Below are positions 1-12,251 of a stretch of 64,000 bases of DNA, piece by piece (the stretch's first letter is position 1; every line of letters begins with the position of its first letter). Position numbers and translations under genes: made by a program. Below the pieces are notes generated by a model. It worked only from the letters and a program-made list of their open reading frames with translations. It was not told the DNA's origin and searched no databases. The stretch spans positions 17,595 through 81,594 of the forward strand of contig VWPU01024347.1 in assembly GCA_013398955.1 (NCBI GenBank), given 5' to 3'. Source of the DNA: Callaeas wilsoni (lineage: Eukaryota > Chordata > Aves > Passeriformes > Callaeidae).

Positions 1-580
1 GGAGACTGCAAGTTCCTCCTGTAAGTCCTCTAATATTAAGGCTCTGCAAGTCCAGTTCTTTCCACCTCCCCTTCTACATCAAGTGCTTCAGCCCCTGACC
101 ATCTTGGTGCACCTCTGCTGGACTCACTGCAGTATGTCAATGCCTTTCTTGAACAAAGCCAAAACTGGATTCAAGAATCCAGATGTGACCTCCCATGTCC
201 CAAACAGAATGGAAGGATCACTTCCCTGCATCTGCTGGCTATCCTGTTGGTAATAACCACCCAGGATGTGGCTGGCTGGCAAATTACTGACTCATACTCC
301 ATTTGTTGTCCACTGGGACCTTAAGGCCTGCTTCTGTCAAGCTGCTTTGCAGCAGTATTGGCATATGGGGTTATTCCATCCTGGGTGTGGGACTGCAATT
401 GCTTTTGTTGAACTTCATATGGTTGTTGCTGACCCAATTTCCATTCTGTTGAGATCCTGAGGCCTTTCCCTCTAGTGTACTGTTTTTGTCCCACAAATCT
501 GGTATTGCCTGTGAACTTGCCAAGGGATGACACTACTCCAGCTGGACGTGGCATTGTTGATCATGTTTTGTTCAGGTGGG
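1..580 (-). mobile_element. CR1 LINE fragment, diverged
   Basis: Read on the plus strand, this matches the reverse complement of the avian CR1 3' half as I know it. Phrases in the expected order include 'cctgaccatcttggtg' (98-113), 'caaaactggattc' (160), 'ggaaggatcacttccctg' (210), 'ggttattccatcctggg' (369), 'ttgaacttcatatggttg' (408) and 'cctgtgaacttgccaaggg' (509). The element therefore lies on the minus strand, the same sense as PIBF1. It is diverged, with indels, and probably continues left of the window. Small open frames here (266-460 plus, 321-554 minus) are shadows of the decayed element. The right boundary is approximate. Confidence 0.8.
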
Positions 581-3500
581 TGTCTCACCCACCTTACAGT
601 CTGTATCTCACCAATTTGTCTATAAAGATACCATAGGAACACAAATTGTAAATACTTAAGATTCCAACTAGTATCTTGCCTAAAATAGCTCACAGTCCTT
701 CTAGATAGTACAATTTATTAATTATTAATTGATAACAGACAAAGAGAATAGTATGGGAAGTTCAGTTAGGGACTGAATCATATAAAGTATCTATTACAAT
801 GTAGAAAATTAATATCTGCATATGGGAGCTGTTTCCTAGGAAATAAATGTTAAGGATTCTAGTCACATAAAAATATATGTTAGATAAAATCTAGACTTCA
901 GGAAACCAGTTACTCAGAAATGACTGTACAGATAGGTTTGTGAGCCCAAAAGTTTGTGCACTTTTTTCCCCAGTAAACAGCAGTTAGTCTAATAAAAGAT
1001 TATTACCTGTCTACACACTTGGCCTCCCTCACTCACAGAATGATAATTTTAAACCTGTGATGTGCAATTGCCAGCATTTTTACCTTGCTCTCTCAGAACA
1101 AAAAAAGAAGGAAACCGAAACTTTCCTGGAGCAGAGGAAGTATTACTGTGCTTCAGCTGTTGTTTGGAAAATGAAGAAAAGTGTATCTGGGAATCATAAG
1201 CTTGATATAGCTCAGTGTTACATAGTAAATAATTATTGTTCATGTCCAGATTAGAAAAAATAATCAATTTAAGAGATACTGTCAAGGAAAAAGGAGCTAT
1301 GCAAAAGGTGCTGAGAAGGAGCTTTCTCTTAAATGAAATCTGAGCAATGTTTTCAGTATGCAGTACTTAAAAGATCTGTATTTGTTATACACAGAAATGT
1401 ACCATATGCAGTCAAGAATACTTTGAAAAATTAGAGAACTTTTGTATAGTCAGAATAGGTGGTGGAGCAGAATAAACAAGTAGAATGTGTTCTTGGAATT
1501 TGGGGCTTATTTTCATACAATTAAATATGGTAAGTTCCCATTTCCCCATTACACACTACAGTCCTCACCCATCATGGTTCTATTTTTATTATGACATTGG
1601 TGTAACTACGCTACTGTCTAGCCCATTAAGTATCAGTGCTGATTATTAAGATGTATTTTATTACTTCTTTAAAGTAGTTTTAATGCCTGTTTGGTTATAC
1701 AAATGACATCAAGTGATAAACTACAGATCAAGGCCGGGAAGAAGTTTTTTTCCAGCTGACATTAATTTCCTTCATAGAAAGTAGGATATAGTTTGATATT
1801 AATGCATGTATATTTTGAAAATTTCCATTAGCCAGAAGAGTTGCAAGGAATGTGGCATGAAACACAGGGTCCAGGAAAAACAATATAAAAAGGCTGAAAC
1901 ATGCATTAATTGGAACACTCTGAATAACACATCCTTTAACTGCCCAGATATCAATGTGTACCACACACTAGTGTTTATTTATCTTTTAAAATTCAAATAT
2001 ATGTTAGTAAAATTATTGCATGCATCATTTCCACACATTTTATTCACATGACAGATCTAGAAATTATTTTATGAAGCGTAAGATTATTTCACAGTTAAAA
2101 AAGAAACAGTTAAAATCAAAACAGTTGTTTGCTTTTATAGTAAAATGGGCATCATTATGGTGAAAATAACTTTCTTTAATGAAAAGATCCCCAAAAGATT
2201 ATTTTGAATAATTTTGTAAAAATGCTATGATGATGTTTTCTTCTGCAGTTTCTTATACCATACAGGTGCCTCTTTATTTGTCTGTAAAAGAAAGAACATT
2301 CAGTTGTGAGACAGTGAAAACCAGAAGAAAAACATGCTATCTACAAATCTCCTTCCTCTGTAGTTCACGGTTGAGTTCTTTGCTTAAATGCAAATATCAA
2401 AAACAAGACTATGCATTTAAAGTTACTATTACAATATACCAGTATTAAAAACTCCCTATTTCCACGTTATAAAAAGCAGATGATACGATAAAAACAAAAT
2501 AATTTTTTAAAAAATACCTGTCACAGTGAAAACAAGCATCAACTGTGCCATAAATAGGTTTCATTTGAAATAACATAATCTGCATTTTCCAGCTGAGAAA
2601 GTAATGGATCTTAGAAAAGAGATCTCAGGTGTGCCAAAACTGACCAACACTTTATGCAGAAGTATAGTTCTTAAAAATTTTTAATTGAAAATAAAAGAAT
2701 TCAGTAGTTTTCTGACTCTGTAGAAGGTATTTTAATTGCAGAGAATTATCTGTGAGCAACTTTTCCTTGCCTTCATAATCCTATGGGTTACTGTTACACA
2801 GTCAGGACTGCTTGTGGCAAACTCAGTGGTGGTTTGTATAAAATGAAATAGTTAAAATTTTAATAGAAATAAAACTAATCAAGTGGAGGTGGAACAAGGT
2901 AAGGACTATCCTGCTTCCAGGGTTGGGTATAATCTCTTGAGTTAGTAAGCACTGTCTCAGTCTGTTGTCCCTAAACTTATTCCTTTCTATTTCCCTCTTC
3001 TGACTGCTCTTTATTCATTTTTTCCTCCAAGACTTAAAAAGCATTCAATTTAAAAATCTACTTTATTAATTTTGAAGATTTCAGTTACAAAAACAAATCT
3101 GCTCTATTTGTGCAAGCTTTTAGAATTCTAGAAATTGACCTAAACTGGCAGGATTTTCACAGGACTACCAATTTCTTTTTCGGTTTAAGAAGAAAACCTG
3201 TGCCATCTGCCCATTTTAAGTTCCCTACTCCAAAGTCTGCAAAGTCTTGAGTTTTTCACAGAGTTACAATTTCTAAATGTAACATAGTTTTTCTGCATTC
3301 CTATCCAGTTTCTATATCCATAAGTAAGACAGGACAGATTACGTACCGAAACCTCGGATCATCTACACAAACTGTTTGCTTATGTTTTGGATCCCTGAAT
3401 AGCTCCATCAAAGACAAAGTTTGGGCAGTATGATTTAGCACTACCAAAAGGATTATGGATGAGACAGCACTGGATAAGCCTGTGTTTAGTCCAATAATGC

Positions 3501-4529
3501 TATTCAAGCAAATTCTGAACTCCTAAAATCCCCCAATGTCCTCACATCATGTCCCGGAGATGCCACCATTTCCTACTTTTTGTGTTATAAACCCAGTACA
3601 TGGTGTGCTACAATACAAACCTCATGTTGTTTAAGACACTGTAGGTTAAAGTTTCCACCAGGGAAAAAAGAAAAAAAGACAAAAATAAATTTAAAAAAAG
3701 GACAAAAAAGAAAAAGAGTTCTCTTTTGATGAAATCAGCACATATGCTACGCAGTGTGGATACACCCAGTCCACCCCAGAAAAAGGTAGCAGCATGAAAT
3801 TTGTAAATAAGAGTCATTGTTTGTTTTGTGATTCAGCGTTGCAACTTGGCTGTCTTGAATCTATCAGTTCAGACACAGTCACAGTCAGAAATTTCTAAAC
3901 CATTTTCACGAAGCTTTCCAATACCAGACGCACTAAATCTGAAGTGGGCCGCTTCAAATATTAAAATCCAAGCTTTTAGTTTCCGAAGGAATAAAAGAGG
4001 GTTTTATAATGGCTTTATAATATCAAGCATCCTTAGCAACAGAAGTGGTATTAATACTGCTGTTCTATTTTTTATATATATTTAGATACATATGCACATA
4101 CACATTAATACACATGAATGTAAGTATACAGAAATACACCTATTTCCTCACTCCTGCTTCTTAATATAGATATGCACAAACTCCACTTACACGCAATTAT
4201 GGTAGATTTAAATTAGTATACATGGTCTGTGAATCCCTACAACTATTACAATTTTGCTAACCACTCTGAATGTTATAATACAACAATGGTATTTTTTTTA
4301 AAAAAAGACCTAGTTTGCTGTGAACTTAAGATGTAGAAAGTAACCAAATGGCTAAAAAACATCATAAACTCTAATTTTTCTCCCCCACATTGATTGTTTC
4401 CATAAAGAGCTGCAAGTATTTATCTAAATTAATTATACATCTCCTTGAAGGATGAATCCACATTTTTATTTTTAGAAAGTGAGGAGAACCATCAGAAGTT
4501 TTGGCACTTACTGTTATCATAGTACTTAC
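1..4529 (-). other. PIBF1 intron or 3' flank beyond exon G
   Basis: This stretch begins at the GTAAGT donor of exon G and runs off the left edge. It should be the last PIBF1 intron if the missing terminal exon lies outside. Besides the CR1 relic at 1-580 I see only AT-rich unique sequence. There are purine-rich strings at 3661-3720 (repeated A and G runs) and an AT-rich run near 4060-4120. Small open frames at 3828-4085 (plus) and elsewhere show no recognisable domain and look like chance. No convincing polyadenylation site or final coding exon was recognised. Confidence 0.7.
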
Positions 4530-4706
4530 AAATAATGTTGGCTTAGGTGTAAATATATTTTCTTCTTCATGTTCTGGCAGCAGTTTTACCAAAGGGTTTG
4601 ATTTTTTTCCAGCTGCAGTTTTTACATCAATATGAGACTGAGGTAGATTTTGTTCATAGCATTTACCATGTAGATTAATTATAATCTGCTTCATTGTGGC
4701 TAGTTC
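4530..4706 (-). CDS. PIBF1: PIBF1 exon G (penultimate coding exon)
   Basis: This 177-bp, 59-codon exon starts (GAA CTA GCC ACA ATG) and ends in phase 0, with acceptor TTTCATAG and donor GTAAGT. The peptide starts ELATMKQIIINLHGKCYEQN and ends EHEEENIFTPKPTLF; human starts ELAAMKQILVKMH and ends EHEDNIFTPKPTLF. The ends are well conserved, while the middle (LPQSHIDVKTAAGKKSNPLV) is divergent, as expected of a linker. In human a short final exon (TKKEAPEWSKKQ-like) follows; none was found to the left in this window. If the donor were skipped, translation would run on for 52 more codons to a stop at 4371-4373. The extra residues show no PIBF1 resemblance, so splicing at 4529/4530 is preferred. 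Confidence 0.95.
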
Positions 4707-5540
4707 CTATGAAACCACAAAAGAAAAATGCTAAGTTATTCAGTTAAATTGCATTTGAACGTATATTTATTTGTTAAAAACAAATTTATATTCACCAAAC
4801 ATGGATCAGTAAATCTAAAAAAAAGGAATATATACTTGCTATAATTAATAAGATTACTACTTGGACCCTAGTAAAGTAATAAAATGTAACAGGCACAGAG
4901 GATTTATACAACTCAAATTTCATCTTGCTTAAAGGCTGTAAAAGAGAACATTTACCGTGTAGTTAGAAACACACTATCTCTTTTAACTTAGATTTCCATT
5001 TAATTTAACAGAATTCTTTTGCATTTGTTTTGTCAGGCTGAGGGAGTGTACAAATCTAATTTGAATGACTGTGACAACATGTACTTTTGAGCACTAGGTC
5101 TTGCACAGAAATTTTATAAATACATTACTAGAAATATTTCTTTATATCCAGATTAGAAAAGAAAAATCAATGAAAAACCTTTAGAGGATGTACAGCAACA
5201 AGAGGATCAGAATGGAAAACAAGTTTTGTGAAAAATGAAACTTCCAGTGTGGAAAAAGGAATGAGAACATATAAAAATGTAGCCTTTTTTTTGATATCCT
5301 AATAATTTGCTTTGGAAACAATTTGAATTAAAAACGTAATCTTTCCTTAATACTTGGCTGAACAAAACAGATTATTCAAAATGTACAGTAAAGTGAGAAA
5401 AGAAAAAATATAGCATTTTCTGACTTTAACTGGACATCTTCTTTTGTCATCTTTAACCACACCTACTGTCTAACATTCCCCCTCCATACCATGTAATGGG
5501 TATGATTACTATAAAATAAGTTACAGAATTTAAAGCATTA

Positions 5541-5578
5541 ATTATTATTATTATTATTAGTAGTAGTAGTAGTAGTAT
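5541..5578 (+). repeat. compound trinucleotide microsatellite
   Basis: Six or so ATT units (5541-5559) pass directly into six AGT units ending at 5578. It is intronic; compound repeats of this kind are often length-polymorphic. Confidence 0.95.
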
Positions 5579-8500
5579 TTAGAGCATTCCTTATTTTAGA
5601 ATTAGAACAGCAAGATCAGTAGAAAAGCCTTTCAATGTAAATTTTAAGATGATTTTACATGTTTTAAAACATTAATATTTTTGTTTGCTTGCTTTTTACA
5701 AACGGTGATGTCTTCAGTAAGCAACACTGTTACTGTATTAGCCTTATATATAATTAACATTCTCTCTTATCTCTCAACCGGAAAAGGGTAACTCGTGTTT
5801 ATAGCTGAATGACAAAACATTTGTTATATCTTACCTATTTAATACTTGCCAGAAAATTACGTTGATGCACACTGCATTAATTTTCATTAAATTAGTAATG
5901 AGTTAAAAAACCCCTCAGCCTTTTAAAATACCCCTGCCATATACCTTCTCTCTGTCCACTGCTGCCTTTAATACAAGAAACAAAGTCAAAAGAAACACTC
6001 TGTAGCCTTTAAACTGTTGAACGCTAACTCAGTTACATGAATGGAAGTTACACTCCACAGACCAGCTTTACCGAGTGTACAAATTGTTCTTGTATCTCAG
6101 TCATTTAATATTAACTATTTGCATAATTCAGCCATGTGTGGTGGCATGTTGAAACAGCATGACTGCAGAGCAGCTGTTTAAAAGGACTGCATAGCTGATG
6201 CCAACATGTTTTTCAAAGTTGTAAACTCTGCAAAGATGTTGCCAAAGCAACACATAGACAGAATTTCTTGATGAAAATAACTCAAGCAAGTATACAGCAA
6301 ATAAATACACCATCACAGGAGATTAAATTGTACATAAACAATGTTTTGACATTAGCAAATGGTGTTCCTATACTTAAACTGTGTTGTTCTGTGGACCAAA
6401 TAGTTGCACGTTTGAACAAGGCAAAACCCAAAAACTGTCACACAGATTTATTTCAGAAACAGAGCTGAAACTTGTATGTGTAGGGTCAAATTCTCTTGTG
6501 TCAAGATCCACTTGGCAGTTTAAAGTCTTCTCTACTTAACAGAATCTGTCCTGTACTTGACAGCACTGTCTGTTTTCAGACTTGGAATAGGCTCTGGAGA
6601 GTCAGCTCTCACACAAGCTTCCCTTGTGACAAGAGGATTCTCTAATGTGAAACTATAGGAAGGAATGACAGGGAGTGGGGATGAAAAATTAGTTCACAAC
6701 GAAGAAGCTATTTTGACATCACAGCCAAATTTATCATGAGAATTTAGCTAAGGTTGCCTTAATATTTGTTCTAAAACCCCATCATATTCAGCAAGAAAGA
6801 CCTTAAGAAACTTGGCAAAATAAACAGCACAACAAACACTGAATCCAACAGAAATACTGGTATGTGTACTGCTGAACAAGGAAAGAAAATTGGTCCAACA
6901 TATTTGCAAGAGATTTGCTGTTTTCAACAAACGAAATGCTGAAAACAAAGCTCTGTCTTGAACTGCAGTAATTTTAACCATCTCTTTAGATTTCTCTGCT
7001 CCTGAACACAATCTTAATTCTTACCTTCACTCTTAAGTTCCAAACGAAGAGTCATTAGCACTACCTGCTGTTGCTGGCATGCTACCTTGATTCTATGAAT
7101 ATTCTTTTGCAATCCTAAAATCCAGCAAGTTGGTCTAGAAACCTAGCAAGGAAAAAGCAGCTCTGGAGATTGTACTTAGCAGAAATATGTGAACTTGTTC
7201 CAGTGGGAACAAGACCTTATGAAAAAAGGAGAAAGTAGGTAGAGGGGTCAAAGGAGGTGGGAAGAATCTTTTATGTAGAAGGACATGTACTAGTTTCAGG
7301 GTCAGCTAAGTGAAGGAAGATGTGAAGAGAAATGGATGATTAAAATTTTTCTATTTTTTACTCTGTCAGGTCCGTGTTTCTATGTCCAAGGAGAGCTGTG
7401 CAAATCGTTTACTTACAATATTCCCTTCAGTTACTCATTGCACTGTAGAAAACAGTGTTGCTAAAGCTCTGAATTTCCCAATTTCTCTGGGGAAGTATTT
7501 GGTCTTTGCCACGCTGGCTCCTGGACCTGTAAGCCATGCTATGCAAGCTGTGTGTCACTCTGTTGAGGCTTCCAGGTCTGAGGGCTTTGGCTTTGGAGAG
7601 CCAGACAGCAATCCTTCTTGGGAGGATTATGAGTACCAACACCTCTGAGTGGATTCACCCAGCTCCTCCCTAGGCTGGCTTTACACCTTTGGTCTCACTG
7701 TCACAACCTACGGCAACACAAGCACCCACTCACCGCTTATGCAACCTTCTGTGGGGACGTGGCAGTGCGGATATATGGAAACAATGCAGCTGGCAAAAAA
7801 AGGTGGGTTAAGATGACACAAGGAAAAAATGAACCTATGCAGCTGGCACAAAAACAGTGCTTGTGTTCAATTAGTGTCACCCATACAAACAAGTATCAGG
7901 ACTATATTATTAAGTATTTTAAAAGTCTGTCCACAGAAACCTGATGAATTTTTCTTAAGGATGCTGCTCTGTGTACCAGCACAAGTCCCAAAAATCAAAG
8001 TAATGAGCTATGTGGCACATTAAGTGGGATTTCACTTGAACTTAAAACACCTAAATTGGTGTATCTAAACATAAGTATGTAACCACGAGCTAAGAATCTA
8101 ATTTCCCATTACGGACAATGTAGCTTGGAAAGTGACTCCATTCAGAAGTTGGACACTATTGGTGTTGTAACACTAGCCTTGCTGATTAGGCTGCTGTTAA
8201 CTATAAAGCACAGAAAGATACCTCACCGCAGACACTTTTATTTTGATACCTAAATTTAGTTGTGATAAGCTGAATCCATTTCTCACCTCACTCTCCTTAT
8301 CATTTACTTTTCTCAGGCTTCTACTTCGCCTAAAACAACTTTCAACCTGAACAGCCAATATGCAATTGTAATTCCCCTTGCACACAGATCTGAAGTATCA
8401 AATTACCTTTTTAAAAAGACCTGTGTTTTCACACCACAGATTATCTACTTGGTAATTTTTCCAAAACATACAGAAATTCATACATTAGGACAATCTACCA

Positions 8501-8809
8501 TCCTGTATTCCACTTATGCATATTAATTCATATTTAGCAAAGATTACGCAAACTACAGAAGAATACTTGAAAATTCTGCATACATAACCAGAAAGGAGCT
8601 GGAATTCAAAGTAAGTGATTAGAATGAATGGACTGAGAACACAGGGAGTGATGTAGCAGGAGGTGAAGTAAGGTAACATGTATTGCATTGTAAATAGTAT
8701 CAGAAGAAACTACTTGCTTATTTCCATTTATTTTTGGTAAGTTATGTCAAACAACCTTAGTTATAAATAGCAAAAGCAATTTTGTATGCCAATATACAAA
8801 CAGAGAGGG

Positions 8810-8870
8810 AGATATAAAGGTTGGACTCAATCTTAGAGGTCTTTTCCAACTTTAGTGCTTCTGTGACTCT
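8810..8870 (+). mobile_element. CR1 3' tail
   Basis: The phrase 'ggttggactcaatcttagag' followed by 'gtcttttccaacttta' and 'gcttctgtgactctt' is the typical final 60 bases of an avian CR1, which ends in a short repeated octamer rather than poly-A. Only the extreme 3' end is present, the usual result of 5' truncation during LINE insertion. Confidence 0.7.
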
Positions 8871-9805
8871 TTATTTAGGTACAGACAAAGGACAGACAGC
8901 AGTCTTTTCCACAGTGTTCATTAATTTAAATGTTTTCTGCTTTGGCATATTTCCCAAATTCTACCTTGTTAATTTATTAGGCTAAATGCTATCAGTGCTG
9001 GTTGGTGTTGCGGAACTAACTGAAAATCATCAAGCTTTAAAATAGTGTTAAAAGAACCAAACCAAGGAAGTGTAAGTCATTTTTAAAAGGTAAAGTAAAA
9101 AAAGGGTATTACCTGCTCGTATTTCTGATACTTCAGAAAATCCAGAGACTTTTAAATGATGTTTGTGCTTAAAGTAAAAGTAAAAATAAGCTGTAGTTTA
9201 TTTAAAATAGATTTTACCTGTCTATTATGGATAATTGAAATAGTACCTAGAAAAATGGAGACTGAAGATCAGTTTTGGAATACAAAGGATAAAATTTGAT
9301 TCTTTCAACTAGCAATCCAACTAGAAGATAAGCAAATACAGACATAAGGCATACAGCCATATAAAATATAAATGTATTTCGAGTTTACAGGTACTATAAA
9401 GGGAAACCTATTAACATTGGTTTTGATGTCTCTGATACATGCTCAAACATACACACACCAAAAGACCAGCTTATGTCTTCCTAATTCAAAATTAATATAA
9501 TATTAAGTATTATAACAAAACCATGACTTACATCGTCAAAGCAAAATTAAAAAGAATTGTCTCATATGGGAAATGATTGAGGCATAAAAAGGTGCTCTTT
9601 TATCATGTAACTGATGGAGTATGTGAAAGAATTGCCTACATTAAGCATTTTAATCAAGTATAGTATCAAGATAGTAATTTCATTTTTTTTTCAGTGAATT
9701 GTCAACAGTAAAAAATTTTTTTCTTTCTGTCTCTGTCATGTAACTATAATCAAAGGAAGAAAGAATCCTCTGTATGCACTCAAAAGCTTGCAATGGCACT
9801 TAATA

Positions 9806-9850
9806 TTATATATGTGTATATATAGTTATAATAACTATGTATATTTATAT
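9806..9850. repeat. AT-rich low-complexity hairpin
   Basis: Alternating T/A sequence with a near-palindrome 'tatatatagttataataactatgtata' split around 'ata'. Low complexity; no further meaning supported. Confidence 0.6.
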
Positions 9851-10312
9851 AAGCAGTTAATGAGACATCTGTATATCATGCTCTGGAAGCAGATGCAAAA
9901 TAACAGTCTCAAGAAAAAGTAACTGGCTAACAGGAATCAATCACATACATGTCAGTTCTTAGGTTCTTATGGCAGGGAAGTCTTGCACCTCAAATAATCT
10001 CCACACAGTCATCTTGAAAAGAAGCTTTACGTAGATCAAACCTAATAGCTGGAAATCCTCAGTAGGAAGAAATACTAACCTATGTGGTCTCAAGATAGCT
10101 CACTCTGATGGTAAATTTAATGGCTTTTTCATATCACTAAAATCATAGAAGAAGCCAATGGGTGTCAGATCCATGTGACTCCTTCCGCATGCAGCAAAGC
10201 CCATGGTTACTCTACTCAGGTAAATGTCCTCTAAAGCAGAAGTGACCCTAATAATAGTATGTATAGTTAATCCAACCTTTATCCTGACAAGTGGCATTCT
10301 ACTTTTAATTCT

Positions 10313-10378
10313 GCATATAGAATTTAGGAATTCTATATGCAATTTACAATTGCATATATGGATGAATTTACAATTGCA
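10313..10378. repeat. 12-bp perfect inverted repeat with adjacent 14-bp direct repeats
   Basis: Arms 'gcatatagaatt' (10313-10324) and 'aattctatatgc' (10329-10340) are exact reverse complements with a 4-base loop. Immediately after come two copies of 'aatttacaattgca' (10341-10354 and 10365-10378). Confidence 0.95.
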
Positions 10379-12210
10379 AACTTCATCTTAGATTCTAACT
10401 CCATTTTGAAGCAGAGAACTGGTATTGTGGAAGCTGAACAAGACATGTCTGCCCTAGAAAATGTATCAGGTTCTGGCAGAACCACTGAATTTTGATGACT
10501 GACAAGTGTTCCCAGAGAAGAACACAGCATAAAAGAATAGCACAGAAAACCAATTTCACTGTCAAAATCAGAAAAATTAGCTGAAAGAGAGATAAAACTA
10601 GAGGTCTCCTCCCTCAGGGATGCTGATCAAAAGTTAAGGTCTCTCAAAATTTGTGAATCAAGCACTAATGTGATGATTTTAGATGTGTATTCTCATTCCC
10701 AATCCGTAAGTCTCCTGTACTGTGAGAGCAAAGCATGTATGGTCAGCACCTCCTTTGGAAAGCTGGTATTCTTCACTTTAACTGCCATCTGGTCCCCATG
10801 TGGTTAAACTATAACTCAAAATAAAATATGTATCCAGTCTGGAGGTTGACTGTACATCCCCCATGCATGGAAGGGATTGAACAAAAAACTGCTTCACAAA
10901 AAGACTTAGTGCACCACAACTTGAGTCCAGACACTGGACTCTTCTCAATGTGGAAGCCAAATAGTAGCTTTGAATGTCGCAGCCTGGTGACTATTATGGC
11001 TACATTCACTTCTAAAATAACATTAACAACAAACACAATAAATATATTACGACATACAACTGAGGGAAGATAGCCATACTGGGATGAAAAACATGTTCAT
11101 GGCAAGTCAGCACAATCTGTCTTCACATGCATGTTTCCTCTTATTTATGCAGCTATTGTAGTCTTCAAACAAGTCTGCACAGGGAAAAGCAGAGTTCAGA
11201 AATCGAGGCTATGGGTATGTTAAAGAATACTGATTTGGGAAACTTAAACTAGCATTTAAGAATGTTATAACCATTTGGTAGTGTTCTGTAAAGAGCATAA
11301 TCTGGAGTGATTTCTCAGTCTCTCAAGAATTAAAAGTTCCTGTTCAATATCCAAATTCTCATGAGAGGATTCAGAGAAAAAAATAAAATTTTATACTTCC
11401 TGTATCTCCTTCTTGAGGGAAAATGACCTTAATCTGGAAAAAGGCAGGGCACGGTCGTTCAGAAGGAACCGTCTTCACAGCTGTCTGTTTCAAGGTGTTC
11501 ACCAGGGTCACGCTTGAAGGCACATCAGGTGATGGTAGAGAAAATACTAAACATATTGCCCTCTATGAAGTCCTGTGCAGTTCCTTACTTTGATCCCTCT
11601 TAGACTCCTACTCTACCTTTTGTGAAAGTAAAGGTATGTTGAAAATAAAGTTGTATCATTTAATTGCTAATACTAAGGTGGAGACGGATCTTTGTGAGAA
11701 CTCTGATTGCAGTTTGGCTTTGGAACACATGACTGGATGCTTGGTTGGATTTCCTCACATCCATCTTTAGGTATCTTCAGTAATAATAAACCTAGGCAAA
11801 CTAGCTTGTCTGATTCCTCTATATTGCTGTTGGTGAGAAATTCAAAAGTAATATTAATTTTGCTTATTTTAAATGAGGTTATGGTAAATCACACCATAAT
11901 AGTGCCTGTTTTTTTTTTTCTGACTGCAGATCCCTAGATGATTTTCAGATGTAGATACCTACAGTATAGATTTTTAAAATTAGGCAAGATCCATCTCTGC
12001 TACTTTGTCACTTGACAAGTGATTTCTCAGATCATCTTTACACTGGTGGTACTCTTTAACAGCACTGGGGGTCACCAGTTAAAATGGAGGTAAACAAACA
12101 AAGCTCACCATATGGATTCTTGGCATAAACATATTTCTGCACAACAACAGACTAGATGACTGAAACAGAACCTGGTTCCACCTTTCAACATATGCAATGA
12201 CTTGCACACA

Positions 12211-12251
12211 GCACTTTGAAGTTTGAGTACGGTACTCAAACTTTGGAGTGC
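12211..12251. repeat. 20-nt near-perfect inverted repeat
   Basis: The left arm 'gcactttgaagtttgagtac' (12211-12230) and right arm 'gtactcaaactttggagtgc' (12232-12251) pair with three mismatches around a single-base centre. The inner 12 base pairs are perfect. Confidence 0.95.

Noticed and set aside
3011..3040. Possible terminal PIBF1 exon reading SWRKK-stop after TTTTTAAG
   Set aside because: Phase fits, but the peptide does not resemble the expected tail, the pyrimidine tract is poor, and an AATAAA overlaps the stop, too close for a normal 3' UTR.
4371..4529. Read-through coding extension of exon G
   Set aside because: The exon has a strong GTAAGT donor and the extra 52 residues show no similarity to PIBF1; kept only as an alternative end in the findings.
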